Shown: piece after piece, positions 44,972-53,723 of the stretch | Layout: each line of letters begins with the position of its first letter | How positions within the stretch are numbered: position 1 is the first letter of the stretch | Source of the DNA: Bacteriovoracaceae bacterium | GTDB lineage: Bacteria; Bdellovibrionota; Bacteriovoracia; Bacteriovoracales; Bacteriovoracaceae | Length of the DNA: 64,000 nucleotides | Assembly: GCA_023701435.1 (NCBI GenBank) | Contig: JAMPXB010000018.1 | Span: forward strand, 1 to 64,000 | Direction of reading: 5' to 3' | Program-made: the position numbers and the translations under genes | Notes under the pieces: generated by a model | Told to the model about the DNA's origin: nothing | Seen by the model: the letters and a program-made list of their open reading frames with translations, nothing else | The model's database searches: none

Positions 44972-45380
44972 TTATCATTCCCATGAGTTTATCAAGTACA
45001 TCTAATCCTTTCATAAGATCAGATTGCTCTTCTTTGGTTAATTTATCGAACTGAGCATCAAGGACTTTTTTTATATGTCCTGTTACTCGTTTATGAATTT
45101 TTTTTCCTTCAGCAGTAAGGCTTAACTGAAGGCATCTGCGGTCTGCACAAGGACTGCGCTTTAGAAGACCTTGTTTTACCAGGTGGTCAACCATTTTAGA
45201 AACGGCCGCCATTGATATTTGCTGAGTATTGGCCATTTGAGTCTGACTCATTCCTTCCTGAGTCATTACAAGGATTCGGAATTGCTGAACGGTGATGACT
45301 TCATGTAACGACTCAGAGGATAACTTGCGAATAGTTCTGATAGAAAGTGGGACTGTACTGAGAATTTTTTCAGCGAGCAT
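44961..45380 (-). CDS. MarR-family transcriptional regulator
   Basis: The 139-residue protein has the winged helix: recognition region MSQTQMANTQQISMAAVSKMVDHLVKQGLLKR and wing CADRRCLQLSLTAEGKK. Two cysteines flank the wing arginines (CADRRC) and could be redox-sensitive. MarR proteins repress efflux genes and release DNA on binding a phenolic or oxidant signal. It is the first gene of the efflux operon and probably represses its own promoter through the inverted repeats just upstream. Confidence 0.88.
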   Translation of the reverse strand: MLAEKILSTVPLSIRTIRKLSSESLHEVITVQQFRILVMTQEGMSQTQMANTQQISMAAVSKMVDHLVKQGLLKRSPCADRRCLQLSLTAEGKKIHKRVTGHIKKVLDAQFDKLTKEEQSDLMKGLDVLDKLMGMINEK

Positions 45381-45386
45381 TTTATC

Positions 45387-45413
45387 AACCAGTTTAATTG
45401 TTAACTTGGTTAA
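45387..45413 (-). promoter_or_regulatory. Candidate MarR operator
   Basis: AACCAGTT and AACTTGGTT are inverted around TAATTGTT, and the second arm also lies in the palindrome TTAACTTGGTTAA (45401-45413). The repeat starts seven bases upstream of the marR start and so overlaps the ribosome binding region and probable promoter. A similar half-site (TTAATCAACCTGTTAA) follows 10 bases further upstream. Confidence 0.5.
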
Positions 45414-45581
45414 GCATATTTAATCAACCTGTTAATGTCTAGTTTCGTTCAACTTTTGCCAGGGAATTAATCAAGTGTTCTTGTCAGTTTTAACAACATC
45501 GGATGAGAGTAAATGTAAGATGGCATATTAAAAACAAATCTTTACAGTTTTAGATAGTAACCGAATTCTCAAGGAGGAGAC

Positions 45582-46805
45582 ATGAGATTATTAGCTGTTA
45601 TGGCCGTACTCGGCCTTTCATTTGAAGCCTTCGCTGGCTCATCTTACTTCCAGCCACTGGACGTAAACGCCCTTCACAACAAAGAACTTGCTAGTGAGAA
45701 AAAGGGTGAAGCACCAAGATTCGCCGTTCCCCACAAAGTTTCTATTCAGCCTTCATGGGAAAAATCAAAAACAGGTTATGTCTGGTCCCATCAGGTAACA
45801 GCTCCTAATGCTGTTTCTCTAAATTTTGGTTTCTCAAAGTTTTATTTGCCTGAGGGTGCTGAGCTTAACATCTACTCTGCAGATCGTTCACAATACATCC
45901 GTACTTTTACTTCTGAAGACAACAATGCTGCCAAAGAATTATGGTCTTCAGTCATTATGAGCGACGATGTTATTATCGAAGTCTCTTCCCCGGCCGAAGT
46001 TGTTGGCCAGGTTGAAATTGAACTTGCTCAGGTTGGTCAGGGCTTCAGAACTTTTGGACAATCAACTCTTAAAGCTGGAAGCTGTAACGTTGATGTTGCC
46101 TGTTCTGAATCTGTTGGCTGGGAAAATGAAGTTAATTCTGTAGGTGTTATCTCTACAGGTGGTACAACTTTCTGTACTGGTTTCATGGTTAACAATACCG
46201 CCAATGACAGAACTCCATATTTCATGACTGCGGCCCATTGCCGTATCAATGCCGGTACAGCTCCTTCACTTGTAGTTTACTGGAATTATCAGACATCAGC
46301 GTGCGGCGGTTCTCGTGACGGTAAGATGACAGATTTCCAATCAGGATCAACTCACCTTGTTTCTGGATCGAAGTCAGACTTCACTCTCGTTAAACTCCAC
46401 TCTCAACCGAAGCCAGAATGGAACGTTAAATATGCCGGCTGGGATGCTTCTGATAGAATTGGTACACCAGCTGTTGCCATTCACCATCCGAATGTTGATG
46501 AGAAATCTATTTCATTTGAAAATGATCCAACAGTTCTCTCTTCTTACGGTGGAGCGACTTCTCCAGGAGATAGCACTCACGTAAAAGTAAGAGACTGGGA
46601 TCTTGGTACAACTGAACCAGGTTCTTCAGGTTCACCATTATTTGATGACAACCACCGTGTTATCGGTCAGCTTCATGGAGGCGGCGCTGCCTGCGGAAAT
46701 GATCAGCCTGATTTCTATGGTCGTTTGCATACTTCATGGAAATCCGGTCTGAAAGATCATTTGGATGCTGCTAAAACTGGAAGCGTCACTACAGATACTA
46801 TCTAA
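45582..46805 (+). CDS. Lysyl-endopeptidase-like S1 protease
   Basis: The 407-residue protein has a strong AAGGAGGAG box, a signal peptide (about 1-18), a 150-residue beta propeptide (FGFSKFYLPEGAELNIYS) and an Achromobacter protease I-like catalytic domain. The triad is His in MTAAHC (near 218), Asp in KSDFTLVKL (near 266) and Ser in PGSSGSPLF (near 350). Cysteines in pairs fit three disulfides. Enzymes of this type cut after lysine. The propeptide should be removed after export. It is followed by a hairpin terminator. Confidence 0.88.
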   Translation: MRLLAVMAVLGLSFEAFAGSSYFQPLDVNALHNKELASEKKGEAPRFAVPHKVSIQPSWEKSKTGYVWSHQVTAPNAVSLNFGFSKFYLPEGAELNIYSADRSQYIRTFTSEDNNAAKELWSSVIMSDDVIIEVSSPAEVVGQVEIELAQVGQGFRTFGQSTLKAGSCNVDVACSESVGWENEVNSVGVISTGGTTFCTGFMVNNTANDRTPYFMTAAHCRINAGTAPSLVVYWNYQTSACGGSRDGKMTDFQSGSTHLVSGSKSDFTLVKLHSQPKPEWNVKYAGWDASDRIGTPAVAIHHPNVDEKSISFENDPTVLSSYGGATSPGDSTHVKVRDWDLGTTEPGSSGSPLFDDNHRVIGQLHGGGAACGNDQPDFYGRLHTSWKSGLKDHLDAAKTGSVTTDTI

Positions 46806-46813
46806 TTTCAAAT

Positions 46814-46844
46814 GGGCCCTCACGCCAGGTGGGGGCCCTTCTTT
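46814..46844 (+). terminator. Terminator between convergent genes
   Basis: GGGCCC arms (46814-46819 and 46833-46838) extended by partly paired TCAC / GTGG form a GC-rich hairpin followed by TTCTTT. It lies nine bases after the protease stop and overlaps the end of the convergent hydrolase gene. Confidence 0.7.
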
Positions 46845-47659
46845 AAAGTGTTTTGAATAAGATTTACAATCTCAAATTGAATTTCACGGTCGTCATCGAT
46901 ATCAGTGTGGTCATGAGGAGAAAGAATATTTCTCACTGTGGTTTTTTCCTCTCTGCGGGCCACATGGGGACCATCATTTAGAAATAGATCTTTCTCGCCG
47001 AATACATTCAAATGATGCTTAACATTTTGGGGAATAATGTCATGGGAAAACCCCACAGCATCCATGGTAACCAAAAGATCAATATTCCTGAAGCCTTCCT
47101 TTAAGCTATCTAGCTCATCAGCAATCTCAATGGCGGTGTCACCGCCAAGACTGTGGCCTACCAAAATGACGGGATAATCCGGATGGATTTTTTTTATTTC
47201 TTTTTTTATTTCTTCTTTCTGGTCCCAACCATAGAGTCTCGAGCCCTCTATTGATTCCGCAATTCTTCCAACACCCGCATATCCACCTTCGCTCTTCAAC
47301 GGGGAACTAAAGACGTCCAATCCCTTAATGAAGAAAATAGCAGGCCGTTTGACTGAACCGTCTTTAACCTCAGGTTTAATCTCTTCAAGCTTAATACGGT
47401 CTTTTACCGGCTCAGGCTTTGCCTCCGGAGTGATTTCAGGGAGGCCCAGTTCAGGAACTGGTAATGATGGCGTGGGCGGTAAAGGCATGGCAGGAAGACT
47501 ACCTCCGCCAATGGAAGTGAGCTCTACTTTATAATCCGGCGAAGCCTCAAGAGGCAGCTTAGGCATCAGCGCCTTAGGCACGGAATTTTTAGTGGACCCT
47601 GGCCTTGATAAGGCCTTGGTTTGAGCAAAAGAACCTGGGGTAGTTAAATCTGTTTTCAC
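46820..47659 (-). CDS. Alpha/beta hydrolase with Pro-rich N-terminus
   Basis: A 279-residue protein. Residues 1-100 are Pro, Lys and Glu-rich and probably unfolded, with no signal peptide. Residues 105-279 are a short alpha/beta hydrolase: nucleophile elbow GHSLGGDT (Ser near 167), DAVG and a catalytic-type His in LSPHDHTDID. The domain resembles lipases or the small esterases of the PGAP type. The substrate is unknown. The start has no strong box. Its end overlaps the terminator of the convergent protease gene. Confidence 0.72.
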   Translation of the reverse strand: MKTDLTTPGSFAQTKALSRPGSTKNSVPKALMPKLPLEASPDYKVELTSIGGGSLPAMPLPPTPSLPVPELGLPEITPEAKPEPVKDRIKLEEIKPEVKDGSVKRPAIFFIKGLDVFSSPLKSEGGYAGVGRIAESIEGSRLYGWDQKEEIKKEIKKIHPDYPVILVGHSLGGDTAIEIADELDSLKEGFRNIDLLVTMDAVGFSHDIIPQNVKHHLNVFGEKDLFLNDGPHVARREEKTTVRNILSPHDHTDIDDDREIQFEIVNLIQNTLKKGPHLA

Positions 47660-47724
47660 CCCTAAAGTGTAGCATTCAGCTAAAACAAATCCTTCTAGGC
47701 AAAGTTTTACTCAAACTCTTTTAG

Positions 47725-48102
47725 TCAGCTTCTACACGCATCTTTAACAGTAGCAAGCAGGTCTTCGAGATTCATCGGCTTGTAGAGGACTTTAAGTTCC
47801 TTAAACTTTTCCAAGGACGGATCAACAGTTCCTAAGGCACTACTTAGGGCCACGGGAATCTTTCCCAGGGTATCCGAAAAATGTTCCTTTAATTCATGAA
47901 TAAAAGTGACTCCATCCATTTCAGGCATGATGTTATCCACGATAATCAGGTCAGGATAATCATCCTTCTGGAGTGATAACAACTTATCGAGTGCGACCTT
48001 TCCATTTTCAGCACAAATCACTGAAAATCCCTCATCACTTAAAGCGAAGGAAATTACCTCTCTCACATCATCATCATCATCAATAACAAAAACAGTTTTC
48101 AT
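47725..48102 (-). CDS. Single-domain response regulator (CheY-like)
   Basis: From the ATG at 48102 the protein is a bare 125-residue receiver domain: acidic pocket VIDDDDDV, phospho-acceptor Asp 56 in IIVDNIMPEMDG, the Ser of VALSSALG and the Lys of VLYKPMN. It has no output domain, so it acts by binding a partner such as a kinase or motor protein. A longer frame from 48249 adds 49 residues with no box. No histidine kinase gene is nearby; the cheA remnant at 1 kb is broken. Confidence 0.88.
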   Translation of the reverse strand: MKTVFVIDDDDDVREVISFALSDEGFSVICAENGKVALDKLLSLQKDDYPDLIIVDNIMPEMDGVTFIHELKEHFSDTLGKIPVALSSALGTVDPSLEKFKELKVLYKPMNLEDLLATVKDACRS

Positions 48103-48265
48103 AAATGCATCCTGTATCACATGAGTGCTTTTGACAAAGGGAAAGTTTGATGCGCTGGTTTTAATGCACTCGTAATCTTGATTTATCCTTATGTTTTCCA
48201 GCGGGCCATTGACTGCTGTGAAGATGGGCCTTATTTCAATGGTAGACATTTTCAGGGAGAAATTT

Positions 48266-49426
48266 ATGAAGGCCCTTGTATTTCATCGTCCCAAAAAAGT
48301 AACGCTCGATAATGTCCCTGATCCGAAGATTGAAAAGAATAACGATATAATCCTCAAAGTAACTTCAACGGCCATTTGCGGCTCTGACCTTCATATCTAT
48401 AACGGCTTAATTCCTCAAGTCAGACCGATGGTCATGGGGCATGAATTCATGGGCGTTGTAGAAGAAGTGGGCCAGGACATAAAACACTTAAAAAGAGGAG
48501 ACAGGGTCGTGGTGCCCTTCCCTATTTCCTGTGGTCAATGTTTTTTCTGCGAACACCAAATGTCTACTCACTGTGAAAACAGTAATCCCAATTACGGGCC
48601 GGAAGGAGGACTGCTGCGAGAAAAGGGTGCGGCCTTGTTTGGTTACACTGATCTTTACGGCGGCTACAATGGCGGACAAGCAGAATACGTACGGGTTCCC
48701 TATGCTAACTTTGGGCCGCGCAAAGTTGATGACAGTCTGACTGATGAACAGGTCCTTTTTCTGACTGATATTTTCCCTACAGGTTATGCCGCCGTTGACT
48801 GGGCCAACATGAAAGGTGGTGAGACTGTTGCGGTCTTTGGTTGTGGGCCGGTGGGAGTCATGGCGATGAAGTCAGCTTGGCTTAAGGGAGCATCAAGAGT
48901 CATCGGAATAGACCATCTAAATTATCGTCTGGAAATAGCCCGCAAAAGTGGAAAGGCCGAGGTCATAAACTTTAAAGAAAATGACCCCGCTGAACTCATT
49001 CGTGAAATGACTGGAGGCCGGGGGGCCGATGTTGTCATCGACGCTGTAGGTATGGAAGCTGAAAGAAGTATATTTGATAAGGCGGCCCAACTGGTGCATC
49101 TGGAAGCAGGCTCACTCAATGCTCTTCGCATGTGTGCCAAGGCCGTTCGTCGTGGCGGCACCATCTCTGTAGTAGGTGCCTACGCTACAACTTATGATAA
49201 TTTCCCTTGGGGCCAGCTCTTTGATAAAGGAGTAAAACTCATCGGCGGGCAGGCCCCTGTTCATACTTATATTGATCACTTAATGGGACTGGTAAGAGAG
49301 AAGAAAGTTTTTCTGGACGATATTATCAGCCATACACTTCCGCTGGAAAGAATCGCCGAGGCCTATCAGATCTTTAATAATAAAGAAGACAATTGCATGA
49401 AAGTGATATTAAAACCTCACGGCTAG
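48266..49426 (+). CDS. Zinc-dependent alcohol dehydrogenase (FDH-like)
   Basis: The 386-residue protein starts at 48266 with a GGGAGAA box; the frame is open upstream but those residues lie outside the family. Zinc ligands are in CGSDLH, GHEFMG and the structural cysteines of CGQCFFCEHQMSTHC. The NAD(P) loop is FGCGPVGVMA. It matches the formaldehyde-dehydrogenase or threonine-dehydrogenase type within medium-chain dehydrogenases. The substrate is not certain. It is divergent from the response regulator gene. Its TAG overlaps the stop of the M28 gene by four bases. Confidence 0.87.
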   Translation: MKALVFHRPKKVTLDNVPDPKIEKNNDIILKVTSTAICGSDLHIYNGLIPQVRPMVMGHEFMGVVEEVGQDIKHLKRGDRVVVPFPISCGQCFFCEHQMSTHCENSNPNYGPEGGLLREKGAALFGYTDLYGGYNGGQAEYVRVPYANFGPRKVDDSLTDEQVLFLTDIFPTGYAAVDWANMKGGETVAVFGCGPVGVMAMKSAWLKGASRVIGIDHLNYRLEIARKSGKAEVINFKENDPAELIREMTGGRGADVVIDAVGMEAERSIFDKAAQLVHLEAGSLNALRMCAKAVRRGGTISVVGAYATTYDNFPWGQLFDKGVKLIGGQAPVHTYIDHLMGLVREKKVFLDDIISHTLPLERIAEAYQIFNNKEDNCMKVILKPHG

Positions 49427-50508
49427 TCCTGCAGGTCCAGGTCTTTGGCAAGAACTGCACTGATGTTAAGTTTGGCAATTTCCGCGACATAATCGAGATT
49501 GATTAAGTCAGGACTGTCACATTCCTGGTGATAACATGGATTTTTTGTATCCCAATCCTCAATGGTCAGTAGCGCAGGTACCCCTCGAGAGAGAAAAGGC
49601 ATATGATCACTGCCCCAGGCACCCAGGGTGATCTTTGTTTTAAGTGTTGTAAAACGAGAGGCGAGATCGGCCATTGAGCGGGCCAAGTGTTCATGATCCG
49701 GACTCGTCTCAAGTTCCACGATTCCGTTGGAATTATAACCAACCATGTCCATGTTAAGAGCGAGTTTAATGTTTTTAATCTCACCCGTTGTCTCTAACTT
49801 CCGGGCATAATGAGAGGAACCAATCAATCCAGCTTCTTCACCATTGGTAATAAAAAAACGGATCGTTTTTTTATTATCGTAATCTTTTAAAATTCTCGCC
49901 ATCTCCAAAAGGACAGCGGTGCCCGAAGCATTGTCATCAGCGCCGGCAAAGGACTCGCCAACTGAATCGATGTGACCCATGACCATTATAATATCTTTCG
50001 TTTTTTCCTTCCCTTTTTTTTCTGCGATCACACTACAAACCTCACCGCGGTAACAGTGTTCTTGGATGGCATAACCCATTTCTTGCAGACGGATGGCGGT
50101 CGATTCAAGCACCTGTTGATTTTCTGGTGTACCGACAAATCTCGTTTCATAAGCGGCCAGCTCTTCAATATCCTTTCTGAGATTTTCAACCTTAACTTCA
50201 GAGGTGTAACTTTTAATATTGATCTTATTTTTTTTGCTCTTATTGGAAATGAACATCCCTTCATATAAATAATGTTTTTCACTGCCGCTTAAAGGCCGCA
50301 GGGAATCCATAATAGCTTCTGGTGCCTCTTTTTTTAATTGAACAATCCACAACCGTCCGCTCTGATGAACCGTCTCAATATAGGGATTCATTTCTTCCAG
50401 ATCATGGGGGTGAGAAGAGATCACTTGAAACAAATCATTGCCACGATAAGAGGAACTCATCGTCAAAAAAAGACCGGCAGTGAGAAGAGTAAAAAGCAAA
50501 TGTTTCAT
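49423..50508 (-). CDS. Exported M28-family zinc peptidase
   Basis: The 361-residue protein starts at the ATG at 50508, giving a clean signal peptide (LLFTLLTAGLFLTMSSS). An inhibitor-like N-terminal region is followed by the M28 domain with the zinc ligands His in VMGHIDSV, Asp in FAGADDNASGT and Glu-Glu in NGEEAGLIGS, and a His near the end in the ECDSPD region. It is a leucine or glutaminyl-cyclase-like aminopeptidase acting in the periplasm or outside. The start has no obvious Shine-Dalgarno. Confidence 0.88.
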   Translation of the reverse strand: MKHLLFTLLTAGLFLTMSSSYRGNDLFQVISSHPHDLEEMNPYIETVHQSGRLWIVQLKKEAPEAIMDSLRPLSGSEKHYLYEGMFISNKSKKNKINIKSYTSEVKVENLRKDIEELAAYETRFVGTPENQQVLESTAIRLQEMGYAIQEHCYRGEVCSVIAEKKGKEKTKDIIMVMGHIDSVGESFAGADDNASGTAVLLEMARILKDYDNKKTIRFFITNGEEAGLIGSSHYARKLETTGEIKNIKLALNMDMVGYNSNGIVELETSPDHEHLARSMADLASRFTTLKTKITLGAWGSDHMPFLSRGVPALLTIEDWDTKNPCYHQECDSPDLINLDYVAEIAKLNISAVLAKDLDLQD

Positions 50509-50579
50509 GAGAATGATTTTACAGGACGAGAGCATTTTAAAGGGTAAAAGAAGGTCATGATGGTAAAAATGGCAGGGCC

Positions 50580-50594
50580 GTTTAAAATTTAAAC
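50580..50594. promoter_or_regulatory. AT-rich palindrome
   Basis: GTTTAAA and TTTAAAC surround one central A, a perfect 7-1-7 palindrome in the 216-base gap between the M28 gene and the next gene. It lies 86 bases before that start and could be an operator. There is no further support. Confidence 0.3.
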
Positions 50595-50724
50595 AGTCTG
50601 AAGGACTCTATTAGATACAAGGGGTTAGGTGGCCAGAGAGGCCAGGGAATTTAACTTCAAGAAACATTAAGTTGGGAAAGTAAGATCATGTCAGCTATAA
50701 GTGCGCCATAAAACGAGGTGTAAA

Positions 50725-51111
50725 ATGATGACAATGGCGCTTATTGTAGGAATCTGGACAACGACATGTATCCAAACACAAATCTCACGAGTGAATCAGG
50801 GATATGTGAAAGAAACTTATACGATTGAACTTGCTGGAACTTATGAATTTAAACGTGAATGGTTCCGCGATTCTCAGTGCCAGGAACCACATGGTACCGA
50901 CATTGAATCAGGAACTTTGGAACTTGGTAAAAAGCTGCAAGGTTTTTTTATTACTCACGACACTTATGAAGCGGACTTTTCCAGTCAGGGTGGAATTGAT
51001 TTAGGGGCGATCTCGGTTCACCCAAATCACATAAAAGTTGCTCGCGGAGTAAAAAATAATACTCTTCGAAACACCATGGTTGGCCTCTTCGAATATTTTA
51101 AAAAGAAATAA
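50725..51111 (+). CDS. Secreted or periplasmic small protein, unknown function
   Basis: A 128-residue protein starting at the ATG at 50725, which has a GAGGTG box; a start at 50701 is less well placed. The N-terminus is weakly hydrophobic (MMTMALIVGIWTTTC), so export is uncertain. The mature part resembles the lipocalin-like small proteins common in this lineage (IQTQISRVNQGYVKETYT and EFKREWFRDSQCQE). Two cysteines may form a bridge. It abuts the convergent TonB gene with no gap. Confidence 0.5.
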   Translation: MMTMALIVGIWTTTCIQTQISRVNQGYVKETYTIELAGTYEFKREWFRDSQCQEPHGTDIESGTLELGKKLQGFFITHDTYEADFSSQGGIDLGAISVHPNHIKVARGVKNNTLRNTMVGLFEYFKKK

Positions 51112-51972
51112 TTAACTCTTTACGACGAAGCCCCATTCCAAAGTTACTTTTCCGTTTCGGATAAGACCCTTAGGGGGATTTGGAAAGGGGCCAGCTTCCC
51201 GGAATGACTCAATGGCCGCATCATCCAGCTCTTTGATGCCACTGGTTCCAATAATTCTAACTGCTAAAATTTCACCGCTCTGATCCAACGTCACCTGTAG
51301 CGAAGTTATCAGGTCCTCAGAGGCGGGAACTCTCCTGCCTGACTTTGCCATTTGTTCGGCCTTGTCATAAAGACTTCTGCCCCAAAACTGTTCTAACTTC
51401 TGCTTTATCCGGTGATAAAATCCGTAATATTGATACTCAACAGTATTGAGGTTAGTCATATCACCCAAGGGAATGTCTTCCAGATAATCATTGGTGGAAC
51501 TCACATTCCTTGACGGCTCAGGGTTTCGGTTAAATCCATTTTTCTTCTCAGTGTATTCTTTGGCGGCCTTCTTAAAAGGATCCTCACCTACCACAGTTCC
51601 TAAATCTGAGAGCTTAACTTTTTTGTGTCCAGGTTGAGGTTGACCACCGCTGGGCTTACCTTCACGAAAAGGATCAGTTTTCCGGGCCCTGGTCTGACGT
51701 TCAAAAGAGCGGTCTTTATCACTGAGGAAAGCATCATCTTTTTTCTCTTTTGATTCACTGTCCTCTGATTCAACTATTTGCTTTTTCTCCTTCAGTTCAG
51801 GAGCCTTTTTAAATTCAGTGCTCTCTTTCAGGCGCACAATCAAGGGTCTTTGTATTCCATCATCCACTTCATTTAACTGAACCTTTAACAGTAACGAGAT
51901 GAGATGCACCATGAGGATCAGGCACAGAATAAGAGGATATGTTGATTTACGTTTGACCCAAGGAAACCTCAT
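51112..51972 (-). CDS. TonB-family energy transducer
   Basis: The 286-residue protein has an N-terminal membrane helix (LILCLILMVHLISLLLKV), a long charged and Pro/Lys-rich linker (about residues 50-170) that can span the periplasm, and a C-terminal TonB domain (VTLDQSGEILAVRIIGTSGIKELDDAAIESF, then FPNPPKG). It passes proton-motive energy to an outer-membrane receptor. No ExbB/ExbD genes and no TonB-dependent receptor are in the window, so the partner is elsewhere. Confidence 0.85.
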   Translation of the reverse strand: MRFPWVKRKSTYPLILCLILMVHLISLLLKVQLNEVDDGIQRPLIVRLKESTEFKKAPELKEKKQIVESEDSESKEKKDDAFLSDKDRSFERQTRARKTDPFREGKPSGGQPQPGHKKVKLSDLGTVVGEDPFKKAAKEYTEKKNGFNRNPEPSRNVSSTNDYLEDIPLGDMTNLNTVEYQYYGFYHRIKQKLEQFWGRSLYDKAEQMAKSGRRVPASEDLITSLQVTLDQSGEILAVRIIGTSGIKELDDAAIESFREAGPFPNPPKGLIRNGKVTLEWGFVVKS

Positions 51973-52078
51973 ATTGATATTTTATGCTACCTCACCTGAA
52001 TAGAGTCATGAGATTTCTTTAGACTAATCGCTTATCCTAAACATTGACTGGCCGACTTGAATTCTTTACTTTTTCTCT

Positions 52079-52654
52079 ATGAACTTTATACGAAACATTC
52101 AGACTCAAATTCTCGCCTCGAGTTGGGCCGTGTTAAAAAAACTTACTTATGAGTATCAAAAGGATGATGGCACTTGGGAGCAACAAACTCGAGAGGCCTA
52201 TGATCGCGGCAATGGTGTCACGATCCTTCTTTGTAATCCTCACAAAGATACCGTCTTACTCACGCGTCAGTTCAGAATCCCGACTTATCTCAATGGCAAT
52301 CCAGATGGTCATTTAATTGAAACACCTGCAGGAAAGCTTGAGGATGAAAATCCTGAGGATTGCATCAAAAGAGAAGTTTTAGAAGAAACAGGTTATAAAG
52401 TAGATAAGGTGACCAAAATCTTCGAAGCTTATATGTCACCAGGCTCTGTGACCGAGCTGATTCATTTTTACACAGGTGAATATAATGATGAAATGAAAGT
52501 GACTGCGGGCGGAGGAAACATTGATGAGCAGGAAAATATTCAGGTCATGGAAACTCCCTATAAGGAGGCCCTGCAAATGGTAAGAGAAGGTAAAATTAAA
52601 GACGCCAAAACAATGATGCTTCTTCAATATGCTCAAAACATGAGGTCAGCATGA
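52079..52654 (+). CDS. nudK: NudK-type GDP-mannose/ADP-ribose pyrophosphatase
   Basis: The 191-residue protein contains the Nudix box GX5EX7REVXEEXGX (G at about 84, REVLEETGY near 98-106) and the family-specific upstream segments (VTILLCNPHKDTVLLTRQFR and HLIETPAGKLE). The order matches NudK, which hydrolyses GDP-mannose and related sugar nucleotides with Mg. It is cytoplasmic. Its end overlaps the next lipoprotein gene by four bases (ATGA). Confidence 0.87.
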   Translation: MNFIRNIQTQILASSWAVLKKLTYEYQKDDGTWEQQTREAYDRGNGVTILLCNPHKDTVLLTRQFRIPTYLNGNPDGHLIETPAGKLEDENPEDCIKREVLEETGYKVDKVTKIFEAYMSPGSVTELIHFYTGEYNDEMKVTAGGGNIDEQENIQVMETPYKEALQMVREGKIKDAKTMMLLQYAQNMRSA

Positions 52655-53004
52655 AAACATCCTTACTCATTATGATCCTCTTTTCGTTATTTTCCTGCTC
52701 CAGTACTGAGGATCAAAAAAAATTGGCCTGGGAATCATGGAAAGGCAGAAGCACCAAGGAGCTAGAAAAACATCCCTATTTTAAACATTTGCCTGTTAAA
52801 AAAGTTAAGCATGAAGATGGCCTTGAGACATGGATCTTTCGGGACCAAAGTCGCTTCCAATCAGACTCCTATTGCCAGAGCCTGGGTGGCTGCCAGGGAA
52901 TGCCCATCTATAATTGCGACAATGGATTCAGTATCAAGGATGATGTCATCCTGGGACTTGATCAAACCGGGAGTTGTCCGGGAACTAAAGTTATTGCTCC
53001 TTAA
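52651..53004 (+). CDS. Small lipoprotein, unknown function
   Basis: A 117-residue lipoprotein (FSC lipobox, Cys 16). The mature part has a basic Trp-rich start (WESWKGRSTKELEKHPYFK) and, towards the end, four cysteines (CQSLGGCQG, YNC and GSC) likely to form two disulfides. It is translated together with NudK, with an ATGA overlap, although its role is not obvious. No family is recognised. Confidence 0.7.
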   Translation: MKTSLLIMILFSLFSCSSTEDQKKLAWESWKGRSTKELEKHPYFKHLPVKKVKHEDGLETWIFRDQSRFQSDSYCQSLGGCQGMPIYNCDNGFSIKDDVILGLDQTGSCPGTKVIAP

Positions 53005-53085
53005 TAAGTAATTTTTACAATCCTATTGAATCCCATCCTTAAGATGGCCATATTGATTTAAAACTAAGACATTAAGGAATAATTC

Positions 53086-53649
53086 ATGAAAACGATTGCA
53101 TTGATTTCTGCCTTATTTAGCCTTTCTGCTTTCGCTCAAGTTGATTCACTTATTAAGCTTTATGATGGTGGAGTCGCCAGATGCCAATCGAAGGCCGATG
53201 TTTATAGACATCGTATTTCCAGCGTCTATCGTCCTTTAGAACTAAAACAAAACGCGGATCAAACCTTCATTAAAATTGAATTTCTTCGTTGTGTAAAAAA
53301 TAACGACCAGTATTCTTTTGTAAGAGATTACTCTATTAGTCGACCTCGTATTATTAACGATGAATTAACCGATGGAAGAGAACTAAGTGTCGTTAAAGAC
53401 AATTTTACTATGATCGCAGTTAATAACAGAGGGCAGCTGATCGACAGAAGTACACTAGAGGCCAATGAAGATGGAACTTATAGTGTCGTTCTGGATATAA
53501 AAACAGAAGAATATGAACTCACTCCTACAGGGAAAAGTTCAGTAGAAGTTTTAGTCCAAACTCGTTTTAAGATTTCCGATATGAACACCGAAGAAATCAT
53601 CGATCGTGGAACTGAAAGCTTAGGGGCCTACCGACTTATTATCAAATAA
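53086..53649 (+). CDS. Secreted protein, unknown function
   Basis: The 187-residue product has an AAGGAATAA box and a signal peptide ending FSLSAFA (residue 17). The mature region is beta-rich with two cysteines (ARCQSK and LRCVKN) and repeats of Asp, Asn and Ile (DGTYSVVLDIKTEEYEL). It looks like a small immunoglobulin-like or lipocalin-like domain, but the family is not known. It ends 33 bases before the promoter of the riboswitch unit. Confidence 0.66.
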   Translation: MKTIALISALFSLSAFAQVDSLIKLYDGGVARCQSKADVYRHRISSVYRPLELKQNADQTFIKIEFLRCVKNNDQYSFVRDYSISRPRIINDELTDGRELSVVKDNFTMIAVNNRGQLIDRSTLEANEDGTYSVVLDIKTEEYELTPTGKSSVEVLVQTRFKISDMNTEEIIDRGTESLGAYRLIIK

Positions 53650-53681
53650 GTTTTAGCTATCGCGTCATAGAAACTATCAAT

Positions 53682-53710
53682 TTGATTAATTTTTTTTAAT
53701 TTGCTACTCT
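53682..53710 (+). promoter_or_regulatory. Sigma-70 promoter of the riboswitch unit
   Basis: TTGATT (53682-53687) and TACTCT (53705-53710) are 17 bases apart. Transcription would start near 53717, seven bases before the first conserved riboswitch base. Promoter, aptamer and gene therefore form one short unit. Confidence 0.65.
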
Positions 53711-53723
53711 CTAAGCATTCATA

